A stretch of 6,982 nt of DNA. Source: Candidatus Sericytochromatia bacterium (GTDB lineage Bacteria > Cyanobacteriota > Sericytochromatia > UBA7694). Positions 1-4,416 of this stretch are shown one piece after another. The stretch is taken from positions 1 through 6,982 of the forward strand of contig CAJYHH010000674.1 in NCBI GenBank assembly GCA_913773825.1, in the 5' to 3' direction. The notes beneath the pieces were generated by a model, which saw nothing but the letters and a program-made list of their open reading frames with translations, ran no database searches and was not told where the DNA came from. The translations under genes were made by a program, and so were the position numbers. Within the stretch, counting starts at the first letter, position 1; each line of letters opens with the position of its first letter.

Positions 1-321
1 GCCACAGGCCAGCTGCGCAGCCAAAATCCCGCCAAACCCCAGAACTACAAAACCCGCAATCTGGCCCGGCTTGAAATTCAACAGCTCAGCCAGACCCTGA
101 AACAGCTTGATTTATATTCTCTTTCGCTTAAGCAAACCAAAATCCCCGCTGATGCCCCCCAGACCCGTGAGTGCCGCCAGATTGAAAAAATTGACCTTGA
201 CGTAAATGGTTCAAAAAAGGCGATTGAAGGCAAAAGAAGTCGCCAGATTCAGACATCTAAAGATTATCTGTCACGCATTGAGCAATTAAAAGCCAAGCTA
301 AAGGAACTTTCCCTGCGTTAG
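1..321 (+). CDS. C-terminal part of a coiled-coil protein, 5' end outside window
   Basis: An open frame runs from base 1 to a TAG at 319-321, giving 106 residues with no start seen, so the gene begins before the window. I do not recognise the family. The visible part is polar and rich in Gln, Lys, Leu and Glu. Two stretches have heptad-like spacing of Leu/Ile: about residues 21-45 (starting LARLEIQQLSQTLKQL) and about 85-105 (YLSRIEQLKAKLKEL), which ends at the stop. A helical coiled-coil tail is therefore likely. One Cys (residue 58) and no hydrophobic segment are present, so this part is soluble. The gene runs in the same direction as the small peptide gene that follows 109 bp later and toward fliI on the other strand. 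FliJ is also a short coiled-coil protein, but nothing specific supports that identity here and the strand is opposite to fliI. Confidence 0.6.
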   Translation, partial: ATGQLRSQNPAKPQNYKTRNLARLEIQQLSQTLKQLDLYSLSLKQTKIPADAPQTRECRQIEKIDLDVNGSKKAIEGKRSRQIQTSKDYLSRIEQLKAKLKELSLR

Positions 322-365
322 GTCCGTCTATAGAAAAAATCACACAAAAAATGTCGCTTTAAAAC

Positions 366-395
366 TCAGGTGTTCTTCACCAAATCATCACCTGA
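366..395 (+). other. Inverted repeat with two competing pairings
   Basis: TCAGGTG (366-372) can pair with CACCTGA (389-395) across a 16-base loop. The GGTG part (369-372) can instead pair with CACC at 378-381 across a 5-base loop. The two pairings exclude each other. There is no T-run after it on the + strand, so it is not a + terminator. It lies 35 bp before the ATG of the small peptide, where it could act in the leader. The pairing is seen; any role is a guess. Confidence 0.25.
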
Positions 396-415
396 AAAAA
401 TCAAACAAGCGGCTG

Positions 416-421
416 AAAGGA
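416..421 (+). promoter_or_regulatory. Ribosome binding site of the 22-residue peptide
   Basis: AAAGGA lies 9 bases before the ATG at 431. It is the main support for translation of this very short frame. The spacer contains GGGCCC (424-429), a self-complementary hexamer. Confidence 0.45.
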
Positions 422-430
422 CGGGGCCCG

Positions 431-499
431 ATGAAAATCGAATTTTTACTGCTGATTGCGTTACTGGTAGCGTTTTACGCCCCGGCCTTTAATAGCTGA
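431..499 (+). CDS. Candidate 22-residue hydrophobic membrane peptide
   Basis: ATG at 431 to TGA at 497-499 encodes 22 residues. They start MKIEF, continue with a hydrophobic run (LLLIALLVAFYAPAF, residues 6-20), and end in Asn-Ser. The run is about long enough for one short membrane helix with a Lys at the N-terminus. An AAAGGA ribosome binding site lies 9 bases upstream. A strong intrinsic terminator begins 26 bp after the stop, so this may be the last or only gene of a short transcript. I do not recognise the family. Possible roles include a small accessory membrane subunit, a leader peptide or a toxin-like peptide, and the sequence does not decide between them. A chance short frame is also possible, since 23 codons give little statistical support. 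Confidence 0.45.
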   Translation: MKIEFLLLIALLVAFYAPAFNS

Positions 500-524
500 A
501 AAGCGCAAAACACTCAGACACACC

Positions 525-561
525 TGAACCCGCTGAAACAATCAGCGGGTTCATTGTTTTT
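525..561 (+). terminator. Strong intrinsic terminator
   Basis: A perfect 12-bp stem pairs TGAACCCGCTGA (525-536) with TCAGCGGGTTCA (542-553) around an AACAA loop (537-541). TTGTTTTT (554-561) follows directly. This ends + transcripts coming from the coiled-coil gene and the small peptide. On the minus strand no T-run follows the stem, so it is not a good terminator for fliI. Confidence 0.9.
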
Positions 562-566
562 GAAAG

Positions 567-600
567 CTTTTAGACATTAGACTCTTTTAGACATTAGACA
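567..600 (+). repeat. Tandem 17-bp repeat made of four TTAGACA/T heptamers
   Basis: Two adjacent 17-bp units (567-583 and 584-600) differ only at the last base. Each contains two heptamers TTAGACA/T, giving copies at 570-576, 577-583, 587-593 and 594-600. The block is flanked by AAGCTTTT (564-571) and AAAAGCTT (600-607), which are inverted copies of each other. It lies between the + terminator and the end of fliI, in non-coding sequence. Clustered heptamers resemble a protein binding array, but no binding protein is known from the window. Confidence 0.7.
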
Positions 601-632
601 AAAGCTTAATTGTTCTGGCTGACAAATCAAGT

Positions 633-1958
633 TCAGACACCCGCCAGCTTACACAATCGCTCAAGGCTGACTTGATAATCAGCGGGTTCATCAATCGACT
701 GACGCAAAAAATCCCGAATCTGGGGCCAGGCCTGAATTGCCGCATCTACTTCTTTTGAACTGCCGCGCACATAGGCCCCAATCTGAATCATATCTTCTGC
801 TTCTTTATAGATCGCCAGCATCTCACGCATCCAGGTAGCAGCGCGCTTATGACGTGGGTCCATTAATTCACTGGCCAGACGGCTGATGCTGGGCAAAACA
901 TCTACAGCCGGGTAATGATTACGCGCGGCTAAATCACGCGATAAAACAATATGGCCATCTAAAATCCCGCGCACCGTATCAGCAACGGGTTCGTCCATGT
1001 CGCCACCTTCAACTAACACCGTATACAGCGCGGTAATACTGCCTTTGTCAGAGGTACCAGAGCGCTCTAATAAACGTGGCAATAGCGCATACATAGAAGG
1101 CGGATAACCCCTGGTAGCAGGGGGTTCTCCAATCGCTAAGCCAATTTCGCGCCGGGCCATCGCAAAACGCGTTACCGAATCCAGCATCAGCAAGACATCT
1201 AAGCCCTGATCGCGGAAGTATTCCGCAACTGAAGTGGCCGCATAAGCCCCTTTAATTCTTAACAGCGCAGGTTGATCAGAGGTCACAGCCACAATCACCG
1301 AACGGCGCATGCCTTCTGGGCCTAAGTCTTTTTCAATAAACTCGCGCACTTCACGCCCGCGCTCACCGATTAAGGCAATCACATTGACATCAGCCTGGGC
1401 ATTTCGCGCCATCATGCCCAGCACCGTACTTTTGCCAACACCAGAGCCAGCAAAAATCCCAACGCGCTGCCCGCGACCGCAGGTCAGCAGCATATCCACA
1501 GAACGTACGCCAAGCTCCATCACTTCTTTGATGCGCCGGCGCGTCAACGGTGAAGGCGGATCGCGATCTAAGGGGTAGCGATGAGCCGTAATCGGCGTGG
1601 GTAAACCATCAAGCGGCAAACCAAAAGGATCTAAGACGCGTCCTAGTAATTCTTCACCCACCGGAAACAGCTGAGGCTGGCCTGTTGCCACAACCGGTGT
1701 GCCGGCTCTGACGCCAACCATTTCGTCTAAGGGCATTAATAAAACGCTATGGCCACGAAAGCCCACGACTTCAGCTCGACAAACATGATCACCACAGAGC
1801 AGGGTACAGAGTTCGCCTAGCTGAACAGCTGGCCCGTCAGCTTCAATCACATGTCCAACGACCTGTTTGACCTGGCCACGATTGACAAGCGTATCTGTCT
1901 GCTCAAGCACCTGAAAATACGTCTTAAGTGAGATTTCTGTGGGTTCAGAAGGCTTCAT
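633..1958 (-). CDS. fliI: Flagellar export ATPase FliI
   Basis: Encodes 441 residues, the usual FliI length. FliI is the hexameric ATPase at the cytoplasmic base of the flagellar type III export gate. It normally works with FliH and FliJ to unload chaperones and feed substrates. Visible features are an N-terminal beta-barrel region (about 25-95), a Walker A loop AGSGVGKST (170-178, Lys176), the GERGREV loop with the likely catalytic Glu199, a Walker B segment LLMLD (256-260), the GEPPATRGYPPS segment (277-288), GHIVLSRDLAARNHYPA (335-351), and the F1/V1 alpha-beta signature PAVDVLPSIS (350-359). No key residue is missing. The chosen start is the ATG at 1956-1958. A TTG at 2081 would add 41 residues with no ribosome binding site and no family support. 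The ribosome binding site of the chosen start is weak. The related non-flagellar ATPase SctN is the main alternative, but the overall sequence reads as FliI. No fliH or fliJ lies beside it. Confidence 0.9.
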   Translation of the reverse strand: MKPSEPTEISLKTYFQVLEQTDTLVNRGQVKQVVGHVIEADGPAVQLGELCTLLCGDHVCRAEVVGFRGHSVLLMPLDEMVGVRAGTPVVATGQPQLFPVGEELLGRVLDPFGLPLDGLPTPITAHRYPLDRDPPSPLTRRRIKEVMELGVRSVDMLLTCGRGQRVGIFAGSGVGKSTVLGMMARNAQADVNVIALIGERGREVREFIEKDLGPEGMRRSVIVAVTSDQPALLRIKGAYAATSVAEYFRDQGLDVLLMLDSVTRFAMARREIGLAIGEPPATRGYPPSMYALLPRLLERSGTSDKGSITALYTVLVEGGDMDEPVADTVRGILDGHIVLSRDLAARNHYPAVDVLPSISRLASELMDPRHKRAATWMREMLAIYKEAEDMIQIGAYVRGSSKEVDAAIQAWPQIRDFLRQSIDEPADYQVSLERLCKLAGV

Positions 1959-2167
1959 GTCTTGCAGTTTAGCAGAAGGTCTGAGGAATATGAGAAGGGC
2001 AGGTAACAGCGAGGCTGTTGGTTGAGTGGCGACCGTTGTCGCCGGTGAGTGCAGGAGAGCTGCGGTTGAGATGGGACACAAGACAAAGATTAAAAATTAA
2101 CCAGACCCGACAAACAGCCACCAAGCGCCGCTCAACAGCAGGCCGAGCCCGCGCTAAGCTCTTCCTA

Positions 2168-2176
2168 TGCTATCCT
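2168..2176 (+). promoter_or_regulatory. Possible extended -10 promoter of the vertex protein gene
   Basis: TGCTATCCT matches a TGN extended -10 followed by TATCCT, 29 bases before the ATG at 2206. No convincing -35 hexamer stands 16-18 bases upstream. The rest of the 247-bp gap between the divergent fliI and vertex protein genes (1959-2205) shows no other clear site, and I found no convincing fliI promoter in it. Confidence 0.3.
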
Positions 2177-2205
2177 GTGAACAATCCTACTTTCGGAGTC
2201 TTCTT

Positions 2206-2535
2206 ATGCAGCTGGCAAAAGTAATTGGTAACTTAGTGGCAACCCACAAAGTCGACAGCCTCAAAGGCGTTAAACTAATGCTGGTGCAAAAAGTCGATGA
2301 AGCAGGCAGCGCTTTAGGCGAAGCTTTTGTCGCCATTGATGCCACCGGTCAAGCTGGTGAAGGTGAATTAGTCCTGCTTGAAAGTGGCCGTGAAGCCGCG
2401 GTTGCTGTGCCTGACTGGTATAACCCAGCAGATCAAGCCATCATCGCCATTGTTGATGATGTCTACACCATTCAGGAAACTGTCAAAGAAGCTTCTGACA
2501 AAAAGCAAAGCAGCAAAAAAGCCGCTAAAGCTTAA
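2206..2535 (+). CDS. EutN/CcmL-family microcompartment vertex protein
   Basis: Encodes 109 residues of the EutN/CcmL family (PF03319). Members form pentamers that cap the vertices of bacterial microcompartments such as carboxysomes. The opening MQLAKVIGNLVATHK, then GVKLMLVQKVDEAG (21-34), VAIDATGQAGEGELVLLESG (42-61) and PADQAIIAIVDDV (74-86), follow the family from end to end. The ATG at 2206 has GGAG (2195-2198) 7 bases upstream and gives the standard N-terminus. An ATG at 2167 in the same frame would add 13 unsupported residues. The C-terminus after about residue 90 is an extra Lys/Ala/Ser-rich tail (KEASDKKQSSKKAAKA), longer than in typical CcmL or EutN. No hexameric shell protein (BMC-H) or cargo enzyme is visible in the window. 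It is divergent from fliI and convergent with the minus-strand pair, 44 bp away, with no clear terminator between. CcmL versus EutN subtype cannot be decided. Confidence 0.93.
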   Translation: MQLAKVIGNLVATHKVDSLKGVKLMLVQKVDEAGSALGEAFVAIDATGQAGEGELVLLESGREAAVAVPDWYNPADQAIIAIVDDVYTIQETVKEASDKKQSSKKAAKA

Positions 2536-2579
2536 TTGTCAGACAAACTGTCACGCGGAGTGCTGATTGAGGACTTGCT

Positions 2580-2786
2580 TTACTCAGCGCGAGAGCCTTG
2601 TTCAGATTCAAGCGACTGTGGGTAAAGCTCACACCAGGACACGGGCTCAAGTTCAAACTGAGCCAGAGATTCAGCAACCTGACGCAGCTCTTCGGGTAAA
2701 TCCGTAAAGGTTACCATGCCGTCTGCGTCGATAAAAATCTCAATACTGTTGGTGCTGGATTCCGGTTCCGGTACTGCCGCTGACAT
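2580..2786 (-). CDS. Small acidic protein of unknown function, partner of DUF2997 gene
   Basis: Encodes 68 residues that I do not assign to a named family. The middle is the ordered part: NSIEIFIDADGMVTFTDLP (13-31) reads as two short beta strands joined by a turn, then PEELRQVAESLAQF (31-44) as a helix. The first 12 residues and the last 10 are low in structure-forming residues. The protein is strongly acidic. There is one Cys (52) and no signal peptide or membrane segment. The ATG at 2786 has AAGGCGG 6 bases upstream. An in-frame ATG at 2813 would add 9 residues and lies deeper inside the upstream gene. Its first 47 bases overlap the end of the DUF2997 gene in another frame, so the two are probably translated together. 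The arrangement suggests a shared function, but none is known. Confidence 0.75.
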   Translation of the reverse strand: MSAAVPEPESSTNSIEIFIDADGMVTFTDLPEELRQVAESLAQFELEPVSWCELYPQSLESEQGSRAE

Positions 2787-2937
2787 AATATTCCGCCTTA
2801 AACGTGCGATCATCTACCGTGCCGAGGGCTTCTTCAAGAAAACGGGTCAGCTCAGTACAACCTGGCCCCTGAACGCCTTTGACTTCAATCTGGACTTTGC
2901 CTTCTGGTGAAATGACAATTTCGAGTTCCTGGCTCAA
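2740..2937 (-). CDS. DUF2997 family protein
   Basis: Encodes 65 residues matching DUF2997 (PF11211), a short family of unknown function common in Cyanobacteria and often reported near DUF1257 (Ycf35) genes. Family features seen are SQELEIVISPEGKVQIEV (2-19), GVQGPGCTELTRFLEEALG (21-39) and FKAEYYV (46-52). The single Cys27 lies in the GPGC turn. I chose the TTG at 2937 because AAGGGGG (2946-2952) lies 8 bases before it and the result, MSQELEI, fits a natural N-terminus. The ATG at 2964 has no ribosome binding site and would read through the Shine-Dalgarno. The last 15 residues, after the conserved core, overlap the start of the next gene. That tail (SGSTGTGIQHQQY) looks like a by-product of the overlap. 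No DUF1257 gene is visible nearby. Confidence 0.85.
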   Translation of the reverse strand: MSQELEIVISPEGKVQIEVKGVQGPGCTELTRFLEEALGTVDDRTFKAEYYVSGSTGTGIQHQQY

Positions 2938-2945
2938 AGTAAAGT

Positions 2946-2952
2946 CCCCCTT
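2946..2952 (-). promoter_or_regulatory. Ribosome binding site that fixes the TTG start of DUF2997
   Basis: On the minus strand AAGGGGG stands 8 bases before TTG 2937-2935. It is the strongest Shine-Dalgarno in the window and lies inside the reading frame that would start at ATG 2964, which argues for the TTG. Confidence 0.75.
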
Positions 2953-3066
2953 ACAAACAATCATTAAGCACTAAAAATATACGACAAGTTAAGCATATCT
3001 TTTGGATCACATTCAAGCAGGAGCACCCAGCAGCACTTAACCACAATCGGGAATTTGAAAAGCTCA

Positions 3067-3075
3067 TGTTATGAT
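3067..3075 (+). promoter_or_regulatory. Possible extended -10 promoter of the lipoprotein operon
   Basis: TGTTATGAT is a TGN extended -10 with TATGAT (3070-3075), 45 bases before the GTG at 3121. No good -35 hexamer is seen at 16-18 bases, which extended -10 promoters can tolerate. A single TTAGACA copy (3079-3085) lies just after it, near the expected transcription start. The 183-bp gap (2938-3120) also has to serve the DUF2997 gene on the other strand. Confidence 0.45.
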
Positions 3076-3108
3076 ATTTTAGACAATCTGCATGTGTAAG
3101 CGTATAGC

Positions 3109-3114
3109 AAGAGG
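3109..3114 (+). promoter_or_regulatory. Ribosome binding site deciding between two adjacent GTG starts
   Basis: AAGAGG is followed by GTG at 3118 (3-base spacer) and GTG at 3121 (6-base spacer). The second has normal spacing and is preferred. Confidence 0.6.
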
Positions 3115-3120
3115 TTAGTG

Positions 3121-4416
3121 GTGGATAAACAAGCTTGTGCCTTACTTTTAGTCTTTGGAAGTCTGTGTTTGAATGCTGGCTGTAGTAACGTCAATCTGAA
3201 TTATGGCCTGGCAAATAGCCAGCCCCTGTCTCAATCAGCAGGTAATAACTCAGGCAGCAGCCCAACAAGTAATCTGACTGGCTTAAATATTCTCGGTCGG
3301 ATTCAGGCTGATCTCGACAATTTTAAAAATCTGCGGCTACGCCTGACGCTGAATAATACTCAGGACGCCAGCCTGAATCGCAGTCAGGAAATCAGTGTTG
3401 AAGCCTTTATGGCCAATCCAACGCTTAACTGGCTCAATCTGAAACCCGGCCAGGCTGAACTGAAAGTTGAGCTTTTAGGCAGCGATAATCAGGTTCTTTC
3501 ACAACTCCAGACCCCCATTAGCCTGCTTACGAGCACCAGCCAGTCCTTTAGCTTTGACCTCAATGGTGGCGGCGCGCCCAGATTAAGTCTGAGCAGCAAT
3601 CCTAATGGATCTACAGGCAGCGGCTCAGGCTCAAGCGATTCAGGTCATACATCCTCTGCAAATGGCTCAGAAAACGGCAATAACGCTCCGCCTAATTCCA
3701 GCGCATCAGCCAACCCCTCAAACAACGCTTCATCCAGCGGTTCAGGCAGCAATCAAGCCGAAACCGATTTAAAGCTCCGCACGGTTTCACGCACCGACAG
3801 CACCGCCACCCTGCTCTGGGAAGCACCAGCAGGCCAAACGGTAACAGGCTCCCAAATTTTAATTGACGGCAAAGTCGTGGTTGCCAATCACCCGGTTGCC
3901 AACTATACCTTTAGCAATCTCAATCGCGATCTCGCTTATAACATCGAGATCATTCCGATCCTGGCTAATGGCAGCACTTTGCCACCTGATCGCCAGACTG
4001 TCGCAAAAGCTGAAGTCAGCTCTGGCGGCGGGGGAGGCGGTGGTGGAGGCGGCGGGGGCGGTACGGTTACCCCACCTGTTAATACGCCCCCTGTGATTGT
4101 CAGCCTCACTCCAAGCAGCAGCACTTTATCTGGCCTGGGTTACCCAACCCGGATTTTAGCAACTGTCACAGATGATCAGACGCTTCCCGACAGTGCTTAT
4201 AGCTGGTCTTGCCAGAACTGCGGCGACGCCAGTTTTAATCGCACAGATTCAGGCCAGGTGATCTGGACGGCTCCCAGCACCCAGGCCACCGCTCAAGAAA
4301 ACTACATTCTGACACTGACCGTTAACGATGGCGTTAATCCGCCTGTTAGCAGCACGACCACGATTACGGTTCATCACCAGCTCGCTACCGTAAATGTCAC
4401 TGGAGAATATCGATGA
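3121..4416 (+). CDS. Surface lipoprotein with FN3-like and Ig/PKD-like domains
   Basis: Encodes 431 residues from the GTG at 3121. The N-terminus is a type II signal peptide: Lys3, a hydrophobic stretch (7-17), then LNAGC with Cys21 as the likely lipidated residue. Asn at -3 of the lipobox is atypical. After this come a beta-rich domain (about 54-157), a Ser/Gly/Asn linker (about 158-213), an FN3-like domain (about 215-299, with LLWEAPAG and AYNIEIIPI), a run of 13 glycines (302-314), and an Ig/PKD-like domain (about 323-420). That last domain begins NTPPVIVSLTPSSSTL and carries a C-x2-C pair (365, 368) and LTVNDGVNPP. No catalytic motif is seen. The protein probably sits on the outer surface as a binding or structural element. 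Its stop overlaps the start of the next lipoprotein gene (ATGA), which suggests a pair made together. I do not recognise a named family. Confidence 0.85.
   Translation: MDKQACALLLVFGSLCLNAGCSNVNLNYGLANSQPLSQSAGNNSGSSPTSNLTGLNILGRIQADLDNFKNLRLRLTLNNTQDASLNRSQEISVEAFMANPTLNWLNLKPGQAELKVELLGSDNQVLSQLQTPISLLTSTSQSFSFDLNGGGAPRLSLSSNPNGSTGSGSGSSDSGHTSSANGSENGNNAPPNSSASANPSNNASSSGSGSNQAETDLKLRTVSRTDSTATLLWEAPAGQTVTGSQILIDGKVVVANHPVANYTFSNLNRDLAYNIEIIPILANGSTLPPDRQTVAKAEVSSGGGGGGGGGGGGGTVTPPVNTPPVIVSLTPSSSTLSGLGYPTRILATVTDDQTLPDSAYSWSCQNCGDASFNRTDSGQVIWTAPSTQATAQENYILTLTVNDGVNPPVSSTTTITVHHQLATVNVTGEYR
4024..4062 (+). repeat. Poly-glycine tract, 13 mixed GGN codons
   Basis: Thirteen consecutive Gly codons (GGC, GGG, GGA and GGT mixed) join the FN3-like and Ig/PKD-like domains. 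The opposite strand reads as poly-Pro, which is only a shadow. The mixture of codons limits slippage compared with a pure repeat. Many GG pairs and two GGGGG runs occur on the + strand. Confidence 0.95.

Noticed and set aside
564..607. AAGCTTTT/AAAAGCTT inverted repeat as a fliI terminator
   Set aside because: An 8-bp A/T-rich stem with a 28-base loop and no following T-run on the minus strand.
1309..1578. 89-codon + frame opposite fliI
   Set aside because: Shadow of the conserved ATPase core on the other strand.
1959..2081. 41-residue N-terminal extension of FliI from a TTG at 2081
   Set aside because: No ribosome binding site precedes it, and the ATG at 1958 already gives the normal family length.
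2018..2224. 68-codon + frame leading into the vertex protein gene
   Set aside because: Basic, low-complexity product with no family look. It covers a divergent promoter region and overlaps the true start at 2206.
2536..2600. Weak stem GTGCTGA/TCAGCGC between the convergent genes as a terminator
   Set aside because: Seven pairs including a wobble, a 17-base loop and no T-run on either strand.
3936..4124. Minus-strand frame with a poly-proline run
   Set aside because: It is the reverse reading of the poly-glycine codons, with no independent support.
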